The translations under genes were made by a program, and so were the position numbers. Below are positions 18,580-25,706 of a DNA stretch of 64,000 nucleotides, in pieces (within the stretch, counting starts at the first letter, position 1; the number at the start of each line of letters is the position of its first letter). Source of the stretch: Aquipuribacter sp. SD81. Its GTDB lineage: Bacteria; Actinomycetota; Actinomycetes; Actinomycetales; JBBAYJ01. The notes beneath the pieces were generated by a model, which was given only the letters and a program-made list of their open reading frames with translations, was not told where the DNA came from and ran no database searches. The stretch lies in contig NZ_JBBAYJ010000014.1 of the NCBI RefSeq assembly GCF_037153975.1, forward strand, positions 42,008 through 106,007, written 5' to 3'.

Positions 18580-19310
18580 TGACGACGGACAGACGGAACG
18601 ACGCGGGGCACGGCCAGTGGTCGGGAGACGTGGAACCGCGTCGTCGCGCGACGGACGCCCCCGTCGAGGGAGCGACCCGCGTGGTCCTCGTCGACGACCA
18701 CGACCTGATCCGGCAGGGGCTGCGCCGTGCCTTCGAGCGGGCGAGGGACTTCGTCGTCGTCGGCGAGGCGGCCTCCGTCGCCGAGGGAGCGGCGGTGGTC
18801 AACCGCGAGCGGCCCGACGTGCTCGTCACCGACGTCAAGCTGCCGGACGGCAGCGGGATCGACCTCGCCGCCCGGGTCCGCGGCGTCCACGACGAGATGG
18901 GCATCGTCGTGCTCACCATGTACGCGGGCGACGAGCACCTGCTCGGCGCGCTGGAGGCCGGCGCGAGCGCGTTCGTCAACAAGGACGCCCCGAGCGACGA
19001 CGTGGTCGCCGCCGCCCGCCACGCGGTCGCGTCGCCGCGGAGCTTCTCGGCCGAGGACCTGGCCGGGGCGATGCAGCGCCGGCTCAGCACGCCGGTAGGG
19101 CCGGCGCTCTCGCCGCGGGAGACGGAGGTCCTCCACCTGCTGGCCGAGGGCCTGTCCGCGGGACAGATCGGCCGGCGGCTGTTCATCAGCGAGTCGACCA
19201 CCAAGACCCACATCGGCAAGATCTACGACAAGCTCGGTGCCACCAACCGGGCCCAGGCCGTCATGAAGGCCGTCCGGCTCGGCCTGGTGGGACCCGAGGG
19301 CCGGTCGTAA
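18579..19310 (+). CDS. NarL/LuxR-family response regulator
   Basis: 243 residues. After a 30-residue tail comes a receiver domain with acidic pocket DD (39-40), phosphoacceptor Asp85 in VTDVKLPDG, conserved Thr in VVLTMYAGD and Lys in FVNKDAP. A LuxR-type helix-turn-helix (about 172-236) reads LSPRETEVLHLLAEGLSAGQIG and KTHIGKIYDKLGATNRAQAV. It is coupled to the kinase by one-base overlap. The intergenic region after it leads to the flp pilin genes, a probable target. Confidence 0.92.
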   Translation: MTTDRRNDAGHGQWSGDVEPRRRATDAPVEGATRVVLVDDHDLIRQGLRRAFERARDFVVVGEAASVAEGAAVVNRERPDVLVTDVKLPDGSGIDLAARVRGVHDEMGIVVLTMYAGDEHLLGALEAGASAFVNKDAPSDDVVAAARHAVASPRSFSAEDLAGAMQRRLSTPVGPALSPRETEVLHLLAEGLSAGQIGRRLFISESTTKTHIGKIYDKLGATNRAQAVMKAVRLGLVGPEGRS

Positions 19311-19458
19311 ACCTTGACCACCGGCGCGACATATCCCCCGAACGGACGAGGTGGGACTGTCCCACCGGACGATGTCGCACCGCCCTGGCCGGCCGCATGC
19401 TTCTACTCGTAGGCGCGCGGGGCGCCCACCACGACCCCCCAAGGGAAGGACCACCACA
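19311..19458 (+). promoter_or_regulatory. flp promoter and leader region
   Basis: A perfect hairpin GGTGGGA-CTG-TCCCACC (19350-19366) lies here. Just before it, CCGAACGGACGA (19338-19349) is the exact reverse complement of TCGTCCGTTCGG at 8141-8152. A second short stem GGCGC/GCGCC lies near the start, and AAGGGAAGGA (19441-19450) is an unusually strong ribosome-binding site. The region is probably bound by the adjacent response regulator; no clear sigma-A promoter was found. Confidence 0.45.
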
Positions 19459-19650
19459 ATGCTCGCTCGCATCAAGACCGTCACGGGTTCCGGCGACCAG
19501 GGCGCGACCGCCGTGGAGTACGGCCTGCTCGTCGCCGCCATCGCCGCGGTCATCGTCACCATCGTCATCACCCTCGGCGGCCAGATCAACACCGCCTTCA
19601 CGAACGTCAGCACCAACCTCGCCCCCGTCGCGCCGCCGGCCGGCAACTGA
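19459..19650 (+). CDS. flp: Flp-family type IVb pilin (major subunit)
   Basis: 63 residues. Leader with Lys/Arg, cleavage site G15-A16 in GATAVEYGLL with the +5 Glu (E20) and adjacent Tyr of Flp pilins, then a single hydrophobic helix to about residue 41, and a short Thr/Asn/Pro tail. Processed by a prepilin peptidase and polymerised by the CpaF/TadB/TadC machine. The strong AAGGGAAGGA ribosome-binding site fits an abundant structural protein. A longer upstream open frame is not used. Confidence 0.93.
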   Translation: MLARIKTVTGSGDQGATAVEYGLLVAAIAAVIVTIVITLGGQINTAFTNVSTNLAPVAPPAGN

Positions 19651-19676
19651 CGACGCACTCTGCGGGCTAGGCGGGG

Positions 19677-19868
19677 ATGATGAGACGTGTGTGGAAGTCC
19701 GACGAGGGCGCCACGGCCGTCGAGTACGGCCTCATCATCGCCGCCATCGCCGCGGCAATAGTCGTGGCGGTCATCGGGCTCGGTACCTTCGTGTCGAACA
19801 ACCTCTTCTCCGTGGGTTGCGAGACGATGAACGCAGCTCAGGCCACGAACACTGACTGCACTCCCTAG
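19677..19868 (+). CDS. Second Flp-family pilin
   Basis: 63 residues, 26 bp after the first pilin. Cleavage site G11-A12 in GATAVEYGLI, +5 Glu E16, hydrophobic helix to about 37, and a tail with two cysteines (VGCETM and DCTP) absent from the first pilin, which could form a disulfide loop. ATG 19677 or ATG 19680 are both possible; GGCGGGG sits better spaced for the second. It may be a minor or alternative subunit. Confidence 0.88.
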   Translation: MMRRVWKSDEGATAVEYGLIIAAIAAAIVVAVIGLGTFVSNNLFSVGCETMNAAQATNTDCTP

Positions 19869-19883
19869 GACGAGACTGACCTG

Positions 19884-21152
19884 GTGATGATCCGCACCAC
19901 GACGCCCACCGGCACCGCCGGTGGGCGTCGTGCTGTCTCGGCGACGCCCGCTCTCGTCGTCGTCGCCTGGTTCGCCGCGCGCGTCCTCATGGCCGTGGTC
20001 TACGCGGCCCGCGACTTCTCCGGCCGGTCGCTCGCGTGGAACGACCTCGTCCTCTACGACTTCTGGGCCCAGCAGATCCGCGACACCGGCGCGATGCCCG
20101 AGGGCGTGACGTGGATGTACCCGCCGCTCGCAGCCCCGGTGCTCCTGCTGCCGGACCTCTCCCCCTTCGGTTACAACGCCGGGTACGTCGTCCTGCTCCT
20201 CGCCGCGGACCTCGCCGTGCTGTGGCTGCTGCTCGCCGCGGTGCGGCTCGAGCGCGGCCACATCGCCGGGGTGTGGGCGTGGGTGGTGCTCGTCCCGCTG
20301 CTCGGGCTCATCTCCTGGGCGCGGCTCGACATGCTGCCCGTCGCCGCGGCCGCGGGCGCGCTCCTGCTCGCCACGCGTCGGCCCGTCCTCGCGGGCGTCC
20401 TCGCCGGGCTCGGGACCGCCGTCAAGGCGTGGCCGGTCGTGCTCGGCGTGCTCTTCCTGCGCAACCGGCGCTGGCTCGCCGGGGCCGTCGGCGCGGGGCT
20501 CGTCGTCGCTCTCGTCATGACGGTCGCGCTGGACGACACGTGGGCGTTCGTCGCCAACCTGGCCGGACGCGGCATCCAGGTGGAGTCCGTCATGGCGATG
20601 CCGTGGACGCTGCAGCAGGCCTTCGGGTCCCCGATCGAGGGCGACTTCGTCAACGGCACGTACGAGGTCCTGGAACCGGGCACCGCGGCCCTCGCCCGGG
20701 TCGCAACCGTGCTCATGCTGCTGACGGTCGGTGCCGCCCTGTGGCTGTCGCGGCACCGGACGCCGGCGCTGCGCTGGTACGCCGCGGTCACCGCGCTGCT
20801 CGCGACCAGCCCGCTCCTCAGCACGCAGTTCGTGCTGTGGCTCGTCGGCGGGGCCGCGGTCGCGGCCGTCGTGCCCGGCACGGACGGCCGCATCGCCCGG
20901 CGCACCCTGCCGCTCGTCGCGGGCATCGTGCTGCTCACCCACCTCGCCTTCCCGGGCCAGTGGAACGGGCAGGTGAACGACGGCCGGCTCGCAGCCGCCA
21001 CGCTGCTGCTGCGCAACCTCGCCCTCGTCGGGCTGACGGTGTGGTTGCTCGTGTCGGTCCCGGGACGGGCGGGCCACGTCGAGCCGGACGCGAGTGAGGC
21101 TCAGGACCAGCGCGAGACGACGGAACCCGACAGCAGCCCCGCGAGCCGCTGA
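19884..21152 (+). CDS. GT87-like polyprenol-phosphate-mannose mannosyltransferase
   Basis: 422 residues with about ten membrane helices. The first loop holds LYDFWAQQIRDTGAMPEG and MYPPLAAPVLLLP, the arrangement of the GT87/DUF2029 family of mannosyltransferases acting outside the membrane on lipid-linked sugar. The later motif AVKAWPVVLGVLFL also fits. The reading frame begins within a perfect 16-bp inverted repeat (19898-19932), and no later start would keep the first helix. It converges with the GT4 gene; the 3' ends overlap by 52 bp. Confidence 0.75.
   Translation: MMIRTTTPTGTAGGRRAVSATPALVVVAWFAARVLMAVVYAARDFSGRSLAWNDLVLYDFWAQQIRDTGAMPEGVTWMYPPLAAPVLLLPDLSPFGYNAGYVVLLLAADLAVLWLLLAAVRLERGHIAGVWAWVVLVPLLGLISWARLDMLPVAAAAGALLLATRRPVLAGVLAGLGTAVKAWPVVLGVLFLRNRRWLAGAVGAGLVVALVMTVALDDTWAFVANLAGRGIQVESVMAMPWTLQQAFGSPIEGDFVNGTYEVLEPGTAALARVATVLMLLTVGAALWLSRHRTPALRWYAAVTALLATSPLLSTQFVLWLVGGAAVAAVVPGTDGRIARRTLPLVAGIVLLTHLAFPGQWNGQVNDGRLAAATLLLRNLALVGLTVWLLVSVPGRAGHVEPDASEAQDQRETTEPDSSPASR
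19898..19932 (+). terminator. Perfect 16-bp hairpin after the flp pair, inside the next gene's start
   Basis: CACGACGCCCACCGGC, loop ACC, GCCGGTGGGCGTCGTG. It begins 30 bases after the second pilin stop, so it suits a terminator or 3' stabilising element of the flp mRNA. It also encodes residues 5-16 of the GT87-like protein. There is no T-tract. Confidence 0.6.
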
Positions 21153-22279
21153 GCGGTCCCCTCCCAGCCCCAGCACCGCTGCACCCAGTCCCGACCGCGC
21201 CGGCCGAGCTCCCGCGCCCTGGCCGGGTCGGCGAGCACGTCGAGCACTGCGCCCGTGAGCGCGTCCGCGTCACCGGCGTCGACCAGCGCACCGGTGCGGC
21301 CGTCGAGCACCGCCTCCACCGTGCCGCCCGCCCGCCCGGACACGACCGGCATCCCGGCGGCGGCCGCCTCCAGCAGCACGATGCCGAGCGACTCGGTGAC
21401 GAGGCCGCCGAGCCGCGCCACCACGGGCAGCACGAAGACGTCGGCCGAGGCGTACAGCGCCGCCAGCGCGTCGTCGTCCACCCGGCCGATCACCTCGGCC
21501 CCTGGCAGGGCCCGTGCCTTCTCGCGCAGCCCCGGTACGAGCGGCCCGCTGCCGGCGAGCACGAGCCGGGCCCGCGGGTGGGTGGCCAGCACAGTCGGCC
21601 AGATGTCGAGCAGCCGGCCGTGACCCTTGCGCGGCACGGCCCGCGAGACGCACAGCACGACCGGCCCGCCGGGACCCCAGCCGTCCGCGCCGGTGTCCTG
21701 GCCGGGCGGCGCGAAGCGGTCGGCGTCGACACCGGGTCTCAGCTGCACCATCCGCGCTGCGGCCGCCGGCGACAGCGCCGACGCAATCGGCCGCCGGACC
21801 GACGCGCTGTCGAAGGTGAGCACGTCGACCGCGTCGCCGATCCGCCGGAGGGCCGTGCGGCTGCCGGGGAGCCGTGCCCACCACACCTCGTGGCCGTGCG
21901 CGCTCGCCACCGCCCGCCGGGCGCCGGCCCTGCGCACGGCGGGCGCGAGCAGGCCGAGCGGCGCGGACGACGGGAACCACACCGCCTCGGCCCGGTGCTC
22001 CCGCACCGTCCGGGCGACGCGCGCGGCGAGCGCGGGCGTCGGCAGCAGGGTCCGGTCGGGGTCGCGCACCACCCGGTAGGGCAGCCGCGCGTCGTGGGCG
22101 GTGGCGTCCCTCGCGCCCGGTTGGCCGCCGTCAGGTGCGCACGCGTGGACGACCACCGAGGCCGGGTCGAGGTGCGCGAGCAGCCGCTCGACGTACGTCT
22201 CGATCCCGCCGGCGCGCGGCGGGAAGTCGTTCGTCACCACGGCGGTGCGCGGCACGGCGAACGGCGACCCCAGTCTCAC
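21101..22279 (-). CDS. GT4 glycosyltransferase, PimB-like
   Basis: 392 residues, GT-B fold. N-terminal PRTAVVTNDFPPRAGGIETYVERLL is typical of GDP-mannose-dependent PimB-type mannosyltransferases. The C-terminal half has CVSRAVPRKGHGRLLDIWP, a nucleotide-sugar EX7E-like stretch ESLGIVLLEAAAAGMPVV, and GRTGALVDAGD. It probably adds mannose to a phosphatidylinositol or other lipid acceptor on the cytoplasmic side. Its GTG start overlaps the stop of the upstream protease gene by 4 bp. Confidence 0.82.
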   Translation of the reverse strand: MRLGSPFAVPRTAVVTNDFPPRAGGIETYVERLLAHLDPASVVVHACAPDGGQPGARDATAHDARLPYRVVRDPDRTLLPTPALAARVARTVREHRAEAVWFPSSAPLGLLAPAVRRAGARRAVASAHGHEVWWARLPGSRTALRRIGDAVDVLTFDSASVRRPIASALSPAAAARMVQLRPGVDADRFAPPGQDTGADGWGPGGPVVLCVSRAVPRKGHGRLLDIWPTVLATHPRARLVLAGSGPLVPGLREKARALPGAEVIGRVDDDALAALYASADVFVLPVVARLGGLVTESLGIVLLEAAAAGMPVVSGRAGGTVEAVLDGRTGALVDAGDADALTGAVLDVLADPARARELGRRGRDWVQRCWGWEGTAQRLAGLLSGSVVSRWS

Positions 22280-23760
22280 CGGGCGTCGGCGGACAGAGCG
22301 GTCACGTACGCGGACCAGCGCTGCTCGAACGCCTCACGGCCCTGGCCGGTCGCGGTGAGCAGCGCGGCCTCGGTGCGCTCCTCCGCGGTCTCCGCCACGC
22401 TCTCGTCCGACGCCTGCGCGTACAGGTCGAGCAGTGCGTCGGTACCGATCTCGTCCTCGAGCAGCAGCACCGCGAGCCACGAGCCCTCGTAGGCGTCCCC
22501 CACGACGTCGGCGTCCCCCTCGCTGAACGCCTCCCGCGGCGGCAGCACCGTCGCCGCAGCGTCACCGGACCGCACCCTGGACAGCAGCCGTGCCGCGACG
22601 AGCTCCCGGTCGACCCGGCCGGGCACGACCGTGGACCACCCGACGAGGTCGGCGAAGCCCTCGGCCAGCCACAGCTCCTGGGTGTCGCCGTACAGCGCCC
22701 CGGAGGCGACGTGGACGAGCTCGTGGGTGAGGGTCACCTGCCAGGTGTCGTCGGTGAGCTCCGCCCGGGCGCCCGGGTTGACGACGACGACGTCACCCGT
22801 GCCGTCCACGGTCGTGACGTCGATGGTGAGGGCGGCGAAGACGCCGTCGCCGTCCGGCCGCTCACCCGGCACGAGGGCGGCGAACTGCTCCGGCGTTGCC
22901 GGCGCGAGGAGCACGCTGTCCCGGGGCCAGCCGGTGCCGAGGTAGGAGTCGACGACCACGGCCCCGGTCTCGACGTAGCCCGCGAGCTCCTGCGCCCACG
23001 TCGTCGCGGCGGCGACCTCCGCCTCGCCGGCCGGCGCCTCGGGCCACGCGAGCACGAGCCCACGCTCACCCCGCGCGACCGCCACGGGACCGAGCTGCCA
23101 CGGGGCGGGTGTCCCGAGGGCGTCCTCGGCCGGCCACGGCTCCCAGGTGACGACCCGCCACCTGTCGGCACCCGCGAGGGCGCCTTCGGCATCCGCGGGC
23201 TCGGCTCCGCGCCGCAGCGTCACGGTGTCCTGCCGCTGCACCGCGAGGGTGCCGTCGAGGGAGTACGTCGTGCGGACACGCGCGGTCCACTCACCCGCCG
23301 CGGCCGGATCGGCGTCCCCGACAGGTTCGAGCGCGTCGTCGACGACCTCGCTCTCGAAGCGCGTGAAGGGCAGCGACAGGACGATGCGGAAGTCCGCGTC
23401 GCTCCCACCGGCGGCCGTCCAGCCTCCCGGGGTACGGCGGGCGACGGCCCCGTCGCGCGCGTCGAGTGCGGCCTCCAGCGCCGCCTCGACCGAGTCGACC
23501 GGCGAGGGGACCTCGGGCGCGGGCGCCCGGACCTCGGGCTCGGTCGGCTCGGGCACCGGACGCCCGGCCGCGGCGTCCACGGCCTCGGACGGCACCACGG
23601 CGCGAGGAGCGGCGACCGGCGGTGCCGGCTCTGCCCGCACGAGCAGCAGCGAGGTGGGCGAGGACACGAGCGCCACCAGGAGCAGCACGCCGACGGTGAC
23701 AGCCGAGACGACGAGCGCCGCGCGCACGTCGTGGGGGTCCTTCACCCGCCGGCCCGTCAC
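22276..23760 (-). CDS. Membrane-anchored gluzincin-like (peptidase MA) protein
   Basis: 494 residues from GTG 23760. One N-terminal helix (about 14-35), a proline-rich linker, and an exported region. The zinc motif HELVH (about 346-350) is followed 17 residues later by EGFADLVGW, giving the third ligand of peptidase-MA-like metallohydrolases. Upstream codons are open, but their translation is arginine/proline-rich shadow. The start is supported by TACCGT six bases before GTG 23760. Substrate is unknown. It lies between an HTTM-like gene and a GT4, coupled to the latter by GTGA. Confidence 0.72.
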   Translation of the reverse strand: MTGRRVKDPHDVRAALVVSAVTVGVLLLVALVSSPTSLLLVRAEPAPPVAAPRAVVPSEAVDAAAGRPVPEPTEPEVRAPAPEVPSPVDSVEAALEAALDARDGAVARRTPGGWTAAGGSDADFRIVLSLPFTRFESEVVDDALEPVGDADPAAAGEWTARVRTTYSLDGTLAVQRQDTVTLRRGAEPADAEGALAGADRWRVVTWEPWPAEDALGTPAPWQLGPVAVARGERGLVLAWPEAPAGEAEVAAATTWAQELAGYVETGAVVVDSYLGTGWPRDSVLLAPATPEQFAALVPGERPDGDGVFAALTIDVTTVDGTGDVVVVNPGARAELTDDTWQVTLTHELVHVASGALYGDTQELWLAEGFADLVGWSTVVPGRVDRELVAARLLSRVRSGDAAATVLPPREAFSEGDADVVGDAYEGSWLAVLLLEDEIGTDALLDLYAQASDESVAETAEERTEAALLTATGQGREAFEQRWSAYVTALSADAR

Positions 23761-23766
23761 CACGTC

Positions 23767-23772
23767 ACGGTA
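23767..23772 (-). promoter_or_regulatory. Leaderless-type -10 for the peptidase MA gene
   Basis: TACCGT on the minus strand, six bases from GTG 23760; this decides the start. Confidence 0.45.
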
Positions 23773-23797
23773 CTCAGGGCCGCCGACCGGCGAGGCG

Positions 23798-25261
23798 TCA
23801 CCGGGCCGGACCGAAGTACGCGAGGCACCGTTCCTGACCGGACGTGTCCACCGAGCGGAAGGCGAGCAGGCGCCGCTCGACGACGCCGGTCGTCCCGGCG
23901 GACGCGGGGTCGTCGGCGAGCGTGGGCGCCTCGAACGTCTCGCCGCCCCGGACGTAGCGCACCGTCTCCTGCGGGTGGGTCCGGGCGTACTCCTGGAACT
24001 CGCTCCACACGTACTCGGCGGTGCCGTCGGACACGAGGCCGGTGTCGCTGCTGGCGAGGACCTCGACCCGGTCACCCTGCCGGCCGAGCACGTCCCACGT
24101 CCCCGGCACGAGCAGGTGGTTGGTCTCCCCGGCCACGGTCCGCAGGTTGCTGTACATGTTCCACGCGTACCCGGTCTTGACCTCGAGGTACGTCGTGAGG
24201 CCGTTCGCCACCACGAGGAGGGGGACGACGAGCAGCAGCGGGCTCGCGACCCGGATGCGACGGGTGTCGACCGTCCGGTCCCGCAGGACCACGACGAGCA
24301 CGAGGACGAGCAGGGCGGTGCCGAGCGTCCACCACAGCGCCGTCGCCAGCAGCAGCGCGAGGGGCGCGGCCGCGGCTGCGGCGCCCGGGCCCACGTCGAA
24401 CGGCACGAGTGCGGCCGCGGCCGTCGCCGTGAGCGCCCACACCCCGACGACCGGCACGACGAGGACCCGCAGCAGGCGGTTGGACGTCCAGGCCCCGCCG
24501 ACGAGGCGGGCGAGGGCCGCGTGCTGGTCGGCGGTGAGGAAGAGCAGGAAGCACGCGAAGAGCACCGAGGTGAAGTCCCAGAAGTGCTGGTGCAGGTCGA
24601 GCGCGAGGAACCAGTGGAAGGTCGCGGCGAGCGCGACGCCGTAGGCCCGCGTCCGGCGTACGACGAGGAGGAGCGGCACCGACAGCTCGACGGCGACGGC
24701 CCCGACCGCCACCGCCCTGCCGAGGACGTCGTGACCGCTGACGGAGAGCCCGCCCAGACCCCACGACGTCACCATCTGGTCCTGGTAGAAGACCGCGCAG
24801 CTGACGGCCGGGTCGAAGAACCCGCTGTTGAGCTTGGCGAAGGCGGCGAAGCCGTACGCGGCGAGCAGGACGAGCTGCCCGACGGGCACGAAGGTGGCCC
24901 ACCGGCCCCGGCCCCGGCGGGCCGCCCACAGCGCGCTCGTGAGGTAGGCGCCGGCCACCGCACCCGCGAGCACCCAGTGGTTGCCGACGTACGGCGCCTC
25001 GAGCCAGACGCTGCACAGCACCGCGAGGCAGAGGGCCACGAGGCCGGCCCGCCAGCGCCTCGACACGATCACCCCGACAGCCGTGGCACCGACCGCGAGC
25101 TGGGCGACGGCCAGCCACACGCTCCGGTCGACGACGGCAGCCAGCCCGGCGCTCGAGGCGAGGTGGAACAGGCAGGCGGCGGCGAACACGGTGGCGAAGA
25201 CGCGGTGCCCTGCACCCTCCGAGACCGTCGGCTCGACCCGCGGGCTCGCGACCACCTCCAC
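23798..25261 (-). CDS. HTTM-like (horizontally transferred transmembrane) membrane protein
   Basis: 487 residues from GTG 25261 with about ten helices. Mid-protein sequence AAFAKLNSGFFDPAVSCAVFYQDQM and later TFHWFLALDLHQHFWDFTSVLFACFLLFL match the pattern of HTTM/vitamin K-dependent carboxylase-like membrane domains. A roughly 110-residue extracytoplasmic C-terminal domain begins near NMYSNLRTVAGETNHLLVPG. Function of bacterial stand-alone HTTM proteins is mostly unknown. It ends 37 bp before the peptidase MA start and probably shares its transcript in part. Confidence 0.68.
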   Translation of the reverse strand: MEVVASPRVEPTVSEGAGHRVFATVFAAACLFHLASSAGLAAVVDRSVWLAVAQLAVGATAVGVIVSRRWRAGLVALCLAVLCSVWLEAPYVGNHWVLAGAVAGAYLTSALWAARRGRGRWATFVPVGQLVLLAAYGFAAFAKLNSGFFDPAVSCAVFYQDQMVTSWGLGGLSVSGHDVLGRAVAVGAVAVELSVPLLLVVRRTRAYGVALAATFHWFLALDLHQHFWDFTSVLFACFLLFLTADQHAALARLVGGAWTSNRLLRVLVVPVVGVWALTATAAAALVPFDVGPGAAAAAAPLALLLATALWWTLGTALLVLVLVVVLRDRTVDTRRIRVASPLLLVVPLLVVANGLTTYLEVKTGYAWNMYSNLRTVAGETNHLLVPGTWDVLGRQGDRVEVLASSDTGLVSDGTAEYVWSEFQEYARTHPQETVRYVRGGETFEAPTLADDPASAGTTGVVERRLLAFRSVDTSGQERCLAYFGPAR

Positions 25262-25339
25262 GCACCGGAGTATCGGCGAGGGGGCGCCACGGCGTGAGCC
25301 GTTCGGGGCAACACACCCCCGGGCGCGCCGGACGGCGAG

Positions 25340-25594
25340 CTACTGCCCCGAGGCGGCGGCCCGGTCGTCGTGGTCGCGAGGCGCTGCTCGCGGGGTCGCC
25401 GTGACGAGCCGCAGCGGCGGCACGAGCCCTTGCGCCGACAGCACCGCGACCGCGGCGACCTCCGGCGCGGTGAGCTCGGTCGCCGACGGCCGCTCGCCGG
25501 ACGGGCGAGCGGGGCGGGTGGACAGCAGGTGGGTGACGACGCAGTCCCCGCAGGCCAGGGGCCGGGCCGTGCACGTGTCGCAGTCGATGAGCAT
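25340..25594 (-). CDS. Small CxxC protein divergent from the DEDDh nuclease
   Basis: 84 residues. The N-terminus MLIDCDTCTARPLACGDCVV has two CxxC pairs that could bind zinc or an iron-sulfur centre. The rest is low-complexity and basic, with a hydrophobic patch VAAVAVLSAQGL. A related miniprotein is often found upstream of this nuclease in actinobacteria; no function is established that I know of. The start is supported by TAGCGT seven bases upstream. It is divergent from, and shares a mirrored promoter with, the nuclease gene. Confidence 0.7.
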   Translation of the reverse strand: MLIDCDTCTARPLACGDCVVTHLLSTRPARPSGERPSATELTAPEVAAVAVLSAQGLVPPLRLVTATPRAAPRDHDDRAAASGQ

Positions 25595-25601
25595 GCGCGG
25601 G

Positions 25602-25698
25602 ACGCTAGGGAGCGCCCTGGACACAACCCACGACCGACGGTCACCAGGCGACCGTCCGGGCGCGCCTCGCCGGTTGTGTCGACCCCCCGACCTAGCGT
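25602..25698. promoter_or_regulatory. Mirrored divergent promoter pair
   Basis: Plus strand: TTGTGT (25674-25679), 13 bases, TAGCGT (25693-25698), then ATG 25707. Minus strand: TTGTGT, 13 bases, TAGCGT (25607-25602), then ATG 25594. The same spacing and the extended match GGTTGTGTC-N11-CTAGCGTCC occur on both sides. Both genes would be leaderless or nearly so. Confidence 0.65.
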
Positions 25699-25706
25699 CC
25701 GGAGGC

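Noticed and set aside
18036..21176. Very long minus-strand open frame covering kinase, regulator, flp and GT87
   Set aside because: It runs against five well-supported genes and its translation is Arg/Gly/Asp/His-rich low complexity.
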